NCBI GenBank assembly: GCA_900539625.1
Contig: UQCW01000007.1
Span: forward strand, 15,983-79,982
DNA from: an uncultured Prevotella sp.
GTDB taxonomy: Bacteria > Bacteroidota > Bacteroidia > Bacteroidales > Bacteroidaceae
DNA: 64,000 nucleotides
Direction of reading: 5' to 3'
The position numbers and the translations under genes are program-made. Below the pieces are notes generated by a model. It had not been told where the DNA came from, did no database searches, and saw only the letters and a program-made list of their open reading frames with translations. Positions 55,139 through 63,905 of the stretch are shown here, piece after piece. Numbering within the stretch: position 1 is the first letter of the stretch; every line of letters begins with the position of its first letter.

Positions 55139-55282
55139 GTAGCTCACTTTGCTCGCAAAGTGAGGGCCACGAACACGTAGCGAACATGACCAGCGCTTTT
55201 GGGCATGACTTTGTTGGATTTTCTGCTCGTGCTTGGCCGCCATAATATTCGTCCCCCTCACTTTGCGAGCAAAGTGAGCTAC
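55139..55282. repeat. Element with 28-bp inverted arms, each a hairpin
   Basis: Bases 55139-55166 are exactly complementary to 55255-55282. Each arm contains CTCACTTTGC and GCAAAGTGAG separated by two bases, a perfect 10-bp stem. Flanking bases extend the inverted repeat by six bases with one mismatch. The interior of 88 bp has no gene. Confidence 0.9.
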
Positions 55283-55448
55283 AGTGCTTCGCCCCAGAGC
55301 TTCGCCAAATATCCGCGCGGTGCCCCTTTCAGCTGTGCCGCAACCGCCATGCTATTTGGTCAAAAATCATGCAGAGATTTTTCTGTATTTTGAACACCCT
55401 ACGCAGAAGGATTGAAGTTTTTTCTGAATACGACAAAGTCGTTTACTC

Positions 55449-55535
55449 GCGGCCGAGAGTAACATTACCTGCGGCCGAGAGTAGAGCTACCTGCGGCCGA
55501 GAGTAGCATTACCCTCGGCCGCGAGTAGATAACCT
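55449..55535. repeat. 22-bp tandem repeat array 3
   Basis: Three 22-bp units start at 55449, 55471 and 55493, and a fourth, variant unit follows from 55515. The core GCGGCCGAGAGTA is strictly conserved in the first three, sharing GGCCGAGAG with array 1. Confidence 0.9.
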
Positions 55536-55746
55536 TTAATAGTTTTACAAAATACGTAAAACCAGTGGGTGCCAATTTCATGGAGATGGAATTGGATTTT
55601 AGCAAGATTGAATTGGAGATAATGAGTTCAAAAGTTTACTTATTCGGAGGGGAATGGTCTGCGGCACAGACGTTATCCGCAATATATCCATTCCTGGGTT
55701 GCGGTGGATTCTTCGATTTCAGCTTCTTCCCAATTTTTCTTCCTCT

Positions 55747-56889
55747 TTAAAAGTCCACAGTTCTCCCCTCTCCCTCGTTCTGCAAAATGCGCTCGTAAAA
55801 CGCCTCGTATTTTTTTGCCACGAGTAGGTGGTCGTAATGCCGATTGACATATTCTATGCTCTGACGCTTCAATTCATCAATGTGGTGGCGGTTGGCCACC
55901 AGTTTTTCCAACTGGGAGTAAACGCTTTCGTAGTTGGGCTGCACATTGACGATGGGGCGCAGCTGGGCTTCGCCAAGAAGACGATAGTGTTCCTCCTCGC
56001 CACCGCCAATGCAGACGAGACCGCGCGACATGGCCTCCAGGGAATTCATGGAGGGGGTGTAGCTGTAGAGCTGATCGAGGATGGCATCGCTGCCGTTCAT
56101 CATCTCAACATACTGGCGGAACGGCACGGAACGCGCCACGCGCAACTGCACTTCCGTGGGGTGGTTCTGCGCGACGGCTTCAGCGGCCCGCAACATGATG
56201 TCTGTTCCCTTATATTCGCTGCGGCGCTCGTTGATGCCGATGAAAAGGCGCAAAGGGCCCTGATGGGGGTGTGCCTGCAACTGGCGCAGCATTTCGGGCT
56301 TGGAATGGATGGGGAGAGGGATGTAGACGGCTTTCTCTGGAAAGGCAGGCTTGTAACACACGTAATACTCATACAACCCTGCAACGATGCCATCGCAGTC
56401 GCGGGCGATGAATTTGTTGAGTTGCCCTTTGGCCGTTCCCAGCCAGTCTTTCTGTTCTTTGACGGCGTCGGCATTGGTTCTCGTTTCAGCGCCGATGTTG
56501 AAATCGCTATAGCGGAGCGGTTTTTCATGCGTGCAGGTGTGCACCCAAAACCAATCCATCCCCATAGCACAGAGGATGACGCGTTTGTTGTGGCGACGAA
56601 GGTAACGATAGAAGGGACGCAGGCGCTCTGCCTTGAGCTCGGCAAAAACGGGGTTGATGAACTGCACGATGTCGAAACCGCGAAGGCGCGGCAAATCGGA
56701 GCAGATTTTTGCCATCAGGCGCAAGGCTGCAAAACGTGAGGTTCCGGAACGGGCCCAGTCGAGGTCGCGCGGATAGTTTTTCCAGAAATCGCCATTGGAA
56801 GCCACCACGACATGATGGCCCAATGAGCGAAGGCCTTGGGCAAGGGTGGCATGGACATTGCTGTATTCTCCTATCAACAGTATTTTCAT
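55747..56889 (-). CDS. Glycosyltransferase family 4-like
   Basis: A 380-residue GT-B enzyme. The N-terminal domain begins MKILLIGEYSNVHATLAQGL, and the donor-binding domain contains LRLFIGINERRSEYKGTDIML and the acceptor motif YTPSMNSLEAMSRGLVCIGG (the ExxxxG-like EX7E variant). It probably transfers a nucleotide-sugar residue to a surface polysaccharide. Last gene of the glycan operon, 197 bp after the preceding glycosyltransferase gene. Confidence 0.85.
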   Translation of the reverse strand: MKILLIGEYSNVHATLAQGLRSLGHHVVVASNGDFWKNYPRDLDWARSGTSRFAALRLMAKICSDLPRLRGFDIVQFINPVFAELKAERLRPFYRYLRRHNKRVILCAMGMDWFWVHTCTHEKPLRYSDFNIGAETRTNADAVKEQKDWLGTAKGQLNKFIARDCDGIVAGLYEYYVCYKPAFPEKAVYIPLPIHSKPEMLRQLQAHPHQGPLRLFIGINERRSEYKGTDIMLRAAEAVAQNHPTEVQLRVARSVPFRQYVEMMNGSDAILDQLYSYTPSMNSLEAMSRGLVCIGGGEEEHYRLLGEAQLRPIVNVQPNYESVYSQLEKLVANRHHIDELKRQSIEYVNRHYDHLLVAKKYEAFYERILQNEGEGRTVDF

Positions 56890-57086
56890 TTGGGGAGGAT
56901 ATATAAGGGGAAGGAAGGGAGAGGTGATGTATGATGTATAATTTGTGAACTACCGCTAAGCAAGATTCCATTCTGTCTGCTTAACAGACAACGGATGTTT
57001 TTCTGTCTGCCACGGAGATGACGCACGACAAACAAACTGGGACGGCGGAAAACAGGTATGCGTCTACGCGTTTGGAGCGCCCAGGC

Positions 57087-58076
57087 TTACTCCTCCGGCT
57101 TTGCCAGAGGCAATAGGAGGCGGAGAAGGCAGAGTCCGGCAGAGGTGTTGGCGAGCAACGAAAAGAAGAAATATTTCAGGGTGTAGCGCCTCACGGGCAA
57201 CGGATAAAGGCCGTTGGTCTTCAGAAGACGGACATGAGAAAACAGGTCTTTTCGGGAGCGCAGGAGCATAACGGCTTGGTATATATAGTCCATCGTCAGT
57301 TGGGAAACACGACGGTCCAAGGCTTTGCTTGCATTTCCTTTCAAATGGCATGTTTCATCGCGCAGGCGCTTGATAACGGCCAGCAAATGGTTGAGGCGCG
57401 TTTCGAAATGGGAACGCGAACGGCGCGTGGTGATTGAGGATGGGCAGCGGCGATAGAAATAGGCCGTGATGTCGGTGGGCAGAAGTGTTTTGGCGCGAAG
57501 GAAAAGCAGCGGTGTGAAAGCCTCGTCTTCATGAAAGAGGCCGACGGGGAAACGTAAGTTGTCAAGAAGATTGAAGCGAAAGACGTAATGGCAAGCCGAG
57601 CCCTGGATGTTGCTTTTCAAAAGATGGGAAACGCCGTCGGTCATGGGGCGGCAAGCGCTGCATTCTCTGAAATGCTCGCTCCGTGTCCATCCGAAGAGGA
57701 GGATGTCGGGGCGGCGGTTTTTGATTTCGCGAATGACATAGGAATACTGGCTGGGGATGAGGCGATCGTCGCTGTCAACAAACTGCACATAGGTGCCCCG
57801 CGCACATTCCAACGCGGCGTTGCGGGCCGCTGCCAGGCCGAGGTTGTCTTGACGAAGGAGTTGGAGGGCTTCACCATAGGGGGCAAGAAACGTGGCAATG
57901 GGCGTGGCGGAACCGTCGTCCACGACGATGACTTCGCGCTCTTCACTCCGAAGCGGCAGAGAGAGAATGCTCTCAATGCAATCCGTGAGCATTTCCCGAG
58001 GCTCGTTGTAGCAGGGGATGATGAAGCTAATCAACGGGCGCGGCGGATTTTCCACAGGAGTTTGTTGATGAAGCAT
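57087..58076 (-). CDS. Glycosyltransferase family 2 (b)
   Basis: A 329-residue GT-A enzyme: ISFIIPCYNEPREMLTDCIES, VIVVDDGSATPI, and the DxD motif FVDSDDRLIPSQYSY. A C-terminal hydrophobic patch (FFFSLLANTSAGLCLLRLLLPL) may associate with the membrane. Its start overlaps the previous gene by 46 bp, an unusually long coupling for this operon. Confidence 0.88.
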   Translation of the reverse strand: MLHQQTPVENPPRPLISFIIPCYNEPREMLTDCIESILSLPLRSEEREVIVVDDGSATPIATFLAPYGEALQLLRQDNLGLAAARNAALECARGTYVQFVDSDDRLIPSQYSYVIREIKNRRPDILLFGWTRSEHFRECSACRPMTDGVSHLLKSNIQGSACHYVFRFNLLDNLRFPVGLFHEDEAFTPLLFLRAKTLLPTDITAYFYRRCPSSITTRRSRSHFETRLNHLLAVIKRLRDETCHLKGNASKALDRRVSQLTMDYIYQAVMLLRSRKDLFSHVRLLKTNGLYPLPVRRYTLKYFFFSLLANTSAGLCLLRLLLPLAKPEE

Positions 58077-58939
58077 AATCCGTTAATTCCAAATAGTTTC
58101 AACAATATGACCTTGATTTTCAAACGCAGCGGCAAGTGGGCCATCGGAAGGCTGTGTGCCTTCGGCAGGATGGGCGGCATGCCAGTGAGGCGGCAGACGT
58201 CGAGTTGTATGTTCACGACATGGAGGTAATATTCCGCACTGCGCGTCACGTCCCAATGGTCGAGATGGGCGTGCAGCAACGAGAGGAGGTGGGCGCCGGT
58301 GGCGGTGGCGGTTATGCCACGAGGGTTGTGGCAATAATAATAGAGGCCGACATCGGTTTGGCGTATCTGCTTGACTTCACGAAGCACGAGGGGCATGGTG
58401 TGTACGTCTTCGAAAATGACGCCAGCGGGAAAACGCACGTTGCGGAACACGGACGCATGAAATATCTTGTTGCAAGCATAGGCGTGTTCATGGCCGTGGT
58501 TTTCAATCCAATAGCGCGTGGCGTCTTGGCAGACGTTGGGAACGAAATTCAGGAGCGACTGTTTTTCAGAACCATAGAAGCGCAATATGGGAAACTCTAT
58601 CATGTCGTCGCCCTCGCGCAACTGCTGCATGACACGGAGATGGGTGTCGGGGGCCAGAAAGTCGTCGGAGTCGACAAAGGTGATCCACTCGCCTTCTGCC
58701 AAACGGATGCCTGTGTTGCGTGCTTCGCTCAGTCCTTTGTTTTCTTGATGAACCACGCGAAAACGCTCATGGCTGGCACACCATTCGTCGCAGAGATGGC
58801 CGCTGCCGTCGGTTGAACCGTCGTCCACCAATATCACTTCGCTGTCGGCGACCGACTGCCGAAGCAGGCTTTCAAGACAGCGATGAAGGAAGGGCGACAC
58901 GTTGTAGACGGGAACGACAACCGAGAGTTTTACGTACAT
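58031..58939 (-). CDS. Glycosyltransferase family 2 (a)
   Basis: A 302-residue GT-A enzyme: LSVVVPVYNVSPFLHRCLESLL, VILVDDGSTDGSG, NKGLSEARNTG and the DxD motif FVDSDDFLAPDTH. It follows the preceding glycosyltransferase gene by 85 bp, so it could have its own internal promoter. Confidence 0.9.
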   Translation of the reverse strand: MYVKLSVVVPVYNVSPFLHRCLESLLRQSVADSEVILVDDGSTDGSGHLCDEWCASHERFRVVHQENKGLSEARNTGIRLAEGEWITFVDSDDFLAPDTHLRVMQQLREGDDMIEFPILRFYGSEKQSLLNFVPNVCQDATRYWIENHGHEHAYACNKIFHASVFRNVRFPAGVIFEDVHTMPLVLREVKQIRQTDVGLYYYCHNPRGITATATGAHLLSLLHAHLDHWDVTRSAEYYLHVVNIQLDVCRLTGMPPILPKAHSLPMAHLPLRLKIKVILLKLFGINGLCFINKLLWKIRRAR

Positions 58940-59024
58940 ATATAATATATGAGAGTGCTGGTTTGCAGTATTTACGAAGAAGAGAAATATGACGGGAGGG
59001 GAAAGAACGCGACAGATTGCGCAT

Positions 59025-60044
59025 TTATCCTCGGCGCAAAACGCGGCGCAGCGTGAAGTAACACCATTCTTCCATCATGAAAAGCCACCAGAAGGGGGTC
59101 GGACAATAGCCAAACTTTCTTTTGAGGCGCGGCGAAAGGCGTGAGCGCTCCACGTTGGCCCAAACGCGTTTCAGTTCGTCACGGCCGTAGCGGTTTTCCG
59201 ACGGCGTAAGGGATTTATGGTGGAAATGACGAAACATGCAGAGGTCAATCAATATCAACCACCGTTGGTTTTCATAGAGATTCAGTATGTCATCTCCAAC
59301 GCCCAGCGACAGGAGTTGGCGCTTCATGCTCTCGCAAGCCCGCAGATAGTCAAAGCGGCGCACGGAGACGCGGTGGGTGACAGAACTGCAGTGTTGGCGG
59401 TAGAAATAAATGCCGTTGCAACATCTCACCTCGCGCGAGGCGTAATAGTGCAGGCGCGTTGTGTTGTCGTCGCTATAAGTGCGGCAGGTGTCGTCAAACG
59501 GAAAACGCTCGTAGAGACTACGCCGCGCGACATAAATGCCGTGCAACTGCCAGTCGAGACTTTTCTTGAAGGCTTCGCGGCCGTCGAGCGCCTCAAACGC
59601 CGGCATAGGATAGGCGGCCTCAACGCGGCCAGCTGGCGTGTCTTCGAATTTCACCAGACGGAAAAGCACGGCGTCTGTTTTTCCATGCGCTCTGAAAACG
59701 CTGACGGCGGACTCCAGGGCGTCGTCTGAAAGTCTGTCATCGCTGTCGAGGAAGGCGACAAATTCTCCCGCGGCCTGCTTCAAGGCCACGTTGCGTGCAT
59801 AGGCCTGCCCTTGGTTGGAGGCGAGACGTATCAATTCAAAACGCGGGTCTCCAGCCGTGAGGCTATTGAGAATGCGCCACGAGGCATCGGTCGAGGCGTC
59901 GTCAACGCAGATGACCTGCAAATTGCGCAGGGATTGTCGCTTCAACGATTCGATGCACTCCTTCAGATGGGCTGCTGCATTATAGACGGCCACAAGCACA
60001 GTGACCACGGGGCGCTCTTTATCTTCCGTTTGGGGATGGCTCAT
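59025..60044 (-). CDS. Glycosyltransferase family 2 (c)
   Basis: A 339-residue GT-A enzyme: VTVLVAVYNAAAHLKECIESL, VICVDDASTDASW, GQAYARNVALKQAAGEFVAFLDSDDRLS. The true start is the ATG at 60044, which overlaps the end of the upstream gene as ATGA; the open frame extends further upstream without a conserved segment. The C-terminal end is Arg- and Trp-rich. Confidence 0.9.
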   Translation of the reverse strand: MSHPQTEDKERPVVTVLVAVYNAAAHLKECIESLKRQSLRNLQVICVDDASTDASWRILNSLTAGDPRFELIRLASNQGQAYARNVALKQAAGEFVAFLDSDDRLSDDALESAVSVFRAHGKTDAVLFRLVKFEDTPAGRVEAAYPMPAFEALDGREAFKKSLDWQLHGIYVARRSLYERFPFDDTCRTYSDDNTTRLHYYASREVRCCNGIYFYRQHCSSVTHRVSVRRFDYLRACESMKRQLLSLGVGDDILNLYENQRWLILIDLCMFRHFHHKSLTPSENRYGRDELKRVWANVERSRLSPRLKRKFGYCPTPFWWLFMMEEWCYFTLRRVLRRG

Positions 60045-60853
60045 TTGATTTTCGTGCGTTGCATGTATCTTATGCCTTCTCCGAGATGGCGCATCATGGG
60101 CCAAAAATGGCAGAAACCGCCAGTGGCCGACTTCATGGCGAATTTGAAGCAAATCCACCACGCCTTGCGGCCGTGGACATAAAAGGTCATGGCTCCGCGG
60201 CTGCGCTGCACGCCGGCATCAACATAGATCATGGATTTCTTGAGCATGGTGCTCGTCTCTACGGTCTTGATGGGATAATAGCGCATGTGCAACTGCGCAC
60301 GCAACGCGTCTTCCAGCCATATTTCCTCTTCTCCGCAGGTCAAGAATTTGGTTCCGAGACCGAAACGCTCGTCGAAGCGTATTTTCCCCTGCACGCTTGC
60401 ACGGCGCGTGACCATTTCGATGGTGGAGATGGAATACGACTCAGGGATGCTCTGAATGACGCCTTCTTTTTCCGGATATTGCTTCAAGGGCTTTCCAGTA
60501 TAGGTGCTGGCGCTGAAGAAGGCAACGTCTAACTGCGGGTCGCGCTCAAATATGCGGATGATTTTGTCGAGGGATTCTGGGATGATGTGGGTGTCGTCGT
60601 CGGCAAACATGAGGATGTCGCCCGTTGCTTTCTCCACAGCGAGGTTGCGGTTGGCGGAGAGTCCGCGACCGCGCCATTTATACAACGACACGTCGTCGCG
60701 CTCTTCAACGACCGTCGGGATGAGGTCCAGATAGCGCTCGTCTGTGTACTGATAAGATATAATGTAACGCACATCTGGGCGTTGGGGGAGCAGGAGGTCG
60801 CCCGTTCGCACGATGCCTTTGTCGATGGAGCAAATTAATATGTCGATAGTCAT
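60041..60853 (-). CDS. Glycosyltransferase, family A (GT2-like)
   Basis: A 270-residue protein with a GT-A fold. GRGLSANRNLAVEKATGDILMFADDDTHIIPES carries the nucleotide-sugar site and a DDD metal motif; the conserved GEEEIWLEDALRAQL forms the acceptor side. The N-terminus (MTIDILICSIDKG) differs from ordinary GT2 enzymes. Overlaps the aminotransferase gene by four bases. Confidence 0.82.
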   Translation of the reverse strand: MTIDILICSIDKGIVRTGDLLLPQRPDVRYIISYQYTDERYLDLIPTVVEERDDVSLYKWRGRGLSANRNLAVEKATGDILMFADDDTHIIPESLDKIIRIFERDPQLDVAFFSASTYTGKPLKQYPEKEGVIQSIPESYSISTIEMVTRRASVQGKIRFDERFGLGTKFLTCGEEEIWLEDALRAQLHMRYYPIKTVETSTMLKKSMIYVDAGVQRSRGAMTFYVHGRKAWWICFKFAMKSATGGFCHFWPMMRHLGEGIRYMQRTKIK

Positions 60854-61959
60854 AGAGAAAAGGTATTAAGCGTTTTTATAACAACATTCACTTCGTCGTC
60901 TGTCATCACCGGACTGACGGGCAGGCTCAGTTCGCAACTGGCTGCACGCTCTGCGTTGGGGAAGTGCTGCCCGCGATAGGCAGCATAGGCTTTCTGCTGC
61001 GGGATGGTCAATGGGTAATGAACAAGGGTTTCGATGCCGTTGTGCTGCATGTGGCACGCCAAGGCATCACGGTGGGGCGTACACAGCGGATAGATATGGA
61101 AAACGCTGGCAGAGGTGTCGCCTCCGTAGGGGATTTCAACGAGGGCATTTTTGATGCCTTGCGAATACATCGCCGCTATCTCGCGCCGCCGCTGGTTGTC
61201 GGCTTCCAGATGAGACAGGCGGATGTCGAGAAGGGCCGACTGGAGTTCGTCGAGACGGCTATTCAGTCCCAGATATTCATGATGGTATTTCTGCGGCGCA
61301 CCATAGTTGGCCAACGTTCTGACACGGATGGCCAAATCCTTGCTGTTCGTGGTCACAATGCCACCGTTGCCGAGGGCACCAAGGTTTTTGCCGGGATAGA
61401 AACTGAAGCCTGCGGCGTCGGCCGCACTGCCGGCGCGGTGGCATCCGTCGGTGGCACCATGTGCCTGGGCGGCATCTTCAACCACCTTCCAACCATTTTC
61501 CCGGGCCAAGGTTGTCAACTCATCCATCGGTGCCATGCGACCATAAAGATGAACGGGCATGAGGGCTTTGGTGCGAGCGCTAACAACTTGTTTCGCAGTG
61601 GTAGCCGTCATCACGAAATTTTCATCAACATCGGCAAACACGGGGGTCAGCCCAGCTCGGCTGACAGCCTCTGCCGTGGCGATGAACGTGAGGGCAGGAA
61701 CAATGACTTCATCGCCGTCTTCCCATTGTTGCATATCCTTCATCGCCATGAGAATCAATGTCAAGGCGTCAAAACCGTTTGCCACACCAACGGCATATTC
61801 CGCACCGACGTATTCGGAGAAATGGCGCTCGAAATTCGCCAGTTCGCTGCCATTGAGATACCAGCCCGACTGGAGCACACGGTCCATCGCCGCAAGCATT
61901 TCGTCGTGCATGCGGCTGTTGACCAACTGAAGATTGAGAAATGAAATGTGCCTCGTCAT
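60850..61959 (-). CDS. DegT/DnrJ/EryC1-type sugar aminotransferase (FdtB-like)
   Basis: A 369-residue PLP enzyme. The Schiff-base Lys191 lies in FSFYPGKNLGALGNGG, and DAAQAHGA near 162-169 provides PLP contacts. Family members aminate a keto-sugar nucleotide. Beside a 3,4-ketoisomerase gene it is most likely FdtB-like, forming dTDP-3-amino-3,6-dideoxy-hexose from the 3-keto intermediate. The stereochemistry (galacto or gluco) cannot be read from sequence alone. Confidence 0.9.
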   Translation of the reverse strand: MTRHISFLNLQLVNSRMHDEMLAAMDRVLQSGWYLNGSELANFERHFSEYVGAEYAVGVANGFDALTLILMAMKDMQQWEDGDEVIVPALTFIATAEAVSRAGLTPVFADVDENFVMTATTAKQVVSARTKALMPVHLYGRMAPMDELTTLARENGWKVVEDAAQAHGATDGCHRAGSAADAAGFSFYPGKNLGALGNGGIVTTNSKDLAIRVRTLANYGAPQKYHHEYLGLNSRLDELQSALLDIRLSHLEADNQRRREIAAMYSQGIKNALVEIPYGGDTSASVFHIYPLCTPHRDALACHMQHNGIETLVHYPLTIPQQKAYAAYRGQHFPNAERAASCELSLPVSPVMTDDEVNVVIKTLNTFSL

Positions 61960-62042
61960 GAGAATAGGTGGTTTTTATTGTTTTTCACTATCAAGAATGT
62001 TCTGCCATTCATATCTGACGGCAGGAACAGCCACAGAAACAC

Positions 62043-63017
62043 TTATTCCATCGCCTCTTTTGCTTGCTGCAAATCCAGCAGATAGGAATCATAGCACACG
62101 CCTCTGCCGCCAAAGCCTTCTTTCTGGTAGGCCAGTCCTTCGTTGAGGTAAAGGCCGCCGCGCTCCGTTGAGATGCCAAATTCAAAATAGCGCATGCCGC
62201 GCTGTTCGTAATGGGCAATGAGCTTTTGGATGAGCCAGTCTAATGCGCGGCGCGTGCGGGCTTCTTCGCCGGCTTCCATATATTGCACGTGAACCGTCTG
62301 CCGCGTCACGAACAACACCGCCCCCGTAATGATTTCGTCGCGCTCGTTTGCAACCGTGAAGAGTTTCACATGGGCGGGCAAGCGGTCGTGCAGCAATTTG
62401 ATTTCCTCGGCACTGTGAACGGGCTTTGTTTGATGGCGCGTCTCCAAAACATCACAAACGATGTTCCAAAATTCCGGCAGACGCTCCCAATTGTCTTCAA
62501 GAAGTTGGAGTCCTTCGCTGGCTCTGCGTTTAATCTTGCGGTGCCACAAATCTCCGTGAAGCGGATTTTGCAACAATATGGCGGAAGAGAGGGCGCGGCT
62601 CTCCAACTGGGCGCCGGCGCGGAAGAGCCAATAGAGGTCTTCATCCGACGGGTAATCGTGGTAGATATAGGGCGTTGGCTTATACTGAAGGGCGCGGCAT
62701 CCCTTTTCCAGAAAATGCGCTGTCAGCAGGCGCATCATCTCTCCCACCTCGGTCGCCTGTGTGTCTGCGCTGAGCACCAAGCCGCCGTATGTCAGGCCGC
62801 CGTGGGACTGAACCAATCCTTTGTCGCTCCGGACATTGGCTGGCAGCAGCCCCCTCACACAGCCTTTTTCATCGAGGAAGAGCAAAGAAGCGTCTTCGAA
62901 GCGGTCTTTGTGGTATTCCATGAAAGGGCGTTGGAAAAGGAAGGTGCCGTTTCTCGATTCACGTACAAACTGGTCCCAAGTCGCAGCATACCTGTCTTCA
63001 TAGGCAACGGCTTTCAT
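62043..63017 (-). CDS. FemAB-like GNAT acyltransferase
   Basis: A 324-residue protein of the Acetyltransf_6/FemAB-like type: WDQFVRESRNGTFLFQRPFMEYH at the start, the central GGLTYGGLVLS, and the C-terminal MRYFEFGISTERGGLYLNEGL. Overlap with the ketoisomerase gene (ATGA) and position before the aminotransferase suggest it N-acylates the amino sugar, the role of the unrelated left-handed-helix enzyme FdtC elsewhere. The acyl donor is unknown. Confidence 0.82.
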   Translation of the reverse strand: MKAVAYEDRYAATWDQFVRESRNGTFLFQRPFMEYHKDRFEDASLLFLDEKGCVRGLLPANVRSDKGLVQSHGGLTYGGLVLSADTQATEVGEMMRLLTAHFLEKGCRALQYKPTPYIYHDYPSDEDLYWLFRAGAQLESRALSSAILLQNPLHGDLWHRKIKRRASEGLQLLEDNWERLPEFWNIVCDVLETRHQTKPVHSAEEIKLLHDRLPAHVKLFTVANERDEIITGAVLFVTRQTVHVQYMEAGEEARTRRALDWLIQKLIAHYEQRGMRYFEFGISTERGGLYLNEGLAYQKEGFGGRGVCYDSYLLDLQQAKEAME

Positions 63018-63442
63018 TGTCGAACCTCCTTCAAATATTCTTCCAAGCTGTTGATATATCCTTTCGGCTCATAGGCTTCCGAGGCCAAGCAAAGACACAC
63101 GCAGTCTTCCGAGAAATCCATAAATTCACACCACACCATTTCGGGGATGTACAATGCCTCTGAGGGATTGCTAAGGCGGATGTCGGTTGTGCCGTTAGCG
63201 TCTGTGACACGGGCGGTGAGGCTTCCTTTCACGGGCACCACCACTTCAGCGCACGTTTGATGGGCATGCTTTCCACGACACTCGCCAAATGGTACGCCAA
63301 AAATCCAAAACACGCGCTTCACTTCAAACGGGAAGTCCTCGTCGCCATTGACCACGCACAGGCTTCCACGCTCATCAACCATTTTGGGAATTTGGATTAT
63401 CTTGAATCTGGATGTTTTTATATTTTGCTTTGAATCTGACAT
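63014..63442 (-). CDS. Sugar 3,4-ketoisomerase (FdtA/QdtA-like, WxcM domain)
   Basis: A 142-residue cupin that moves the keto group of dTDP-4-keto-6-deoxyglucose from C4 to C3. The family motif RGKHAHQTCAEVVVPVKGS has the catalytic His59 and His61. The N-terminus (KIIQIPKMVDERGSLCVV) and the aromatic YIPEMVWCEF strand match the WxcM/FdtA family. First gene of the glycan operon; RmlA and RmlB, needed for its substrate, are not in the window. Confidence 0.92.
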   Translation of the reverse strand: MSDSKQNIKTSRFKIIQIPKMVDERGSLCVVNGDEDFPFEVKRVFWIFGVPFGECRGKHAHQTCAEVVVPVKGSLTARVTDANGTTDIRLSNPSEALYIPEMVWCEFMDFSEDCVCLCLASEAYEPKGYINSLEEYLKEVRQ

Positions 63443-63740
63443 TTCCTTGTCTTGGTGTATTATATTCCGACGCCTATATGCGCGACCCCAGGGAAAGGCT
63501 TCAGCTGGGAAGGAGGGGCAACGCTTGGCTGTCTTGGGTTATTTCAATAAGAGGGCTGATATTCCGTGTTTCGACACATTGAATCGTGTGCTCTATCAGA
63601 AACGACATGACACGCCTTGAAGAAACGAGGCACGCCGCGCGACTGAATCCCGCAACGCCGAATGGTCTCTGAGGGGAGAGGCATCGTCGGCAGAAGTGAT
63701 TGGATTTCAAAAACGGATTTTCAGAATACCCCTTAAACGA

Positions 63741-63748
63741 CAAAGTTA
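63741..63748 (-). promoter_or_regulatory. Candidate -7 box of the glycan operon
   Basis: TAACTTTG on the minus strand; no clear -33 element. Confidence 0.35.
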
Positions 63749-63786
63749 ACAAACTTTTTTGAATCTGCCCCTTCTATCCGCAGTAA

Positions 63787-63905
63787 AGTAATGGTGAGCA
63801 ACAGTAAAAAAATAACTTGAACCATTTTGAGGGAGCAAGGAGTTCTATTCTTATGCCTTATATCTTTGTTGGTTTTGATATTTGTCACCAGTCGTATAGC
63901 CCGCC
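63787..63905. repeat. MITE-like element, family A, copy 4 (truncated)
   Basis: Begins AGTAATGGTGA and follows the long copy 3 through AAAAAAATAACTTGA, ATGCC, TTGATATTTGTCA and TATAGCCCGC before diverging. The right terminal repeat is not seen. Confidence 0.75.

Larger units (their letters stand above)
54998..55746. other. Gene-free region with palindromic element and 22-bp repeats
   Basis: These 749 bp lie between tamB and the convergent glycan operon. They hold the element at 55139-55282 and 22-bp tandem array 3. A 61-codon open frame near the end has no supporting features. Confidence 0.65.

Noticed and set aside
55565..55750. 61-codon open frame near the end of the tamB downstream gap
   Set aside because: It runs into the end of a convergent gene and shows no supporting features.
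55828..56739. 303-codon plus-strand open frame opposite the GT4 gene
   Set aside because: A shadow of the glycosyltransferase; no recognisable features.
60964..61944. 326-codon plus-strand open frame opposite the aminotransferase gene
   Set aside because: The minus-strand frame has all PLP-enzyme motifs; the antisense frame has none.
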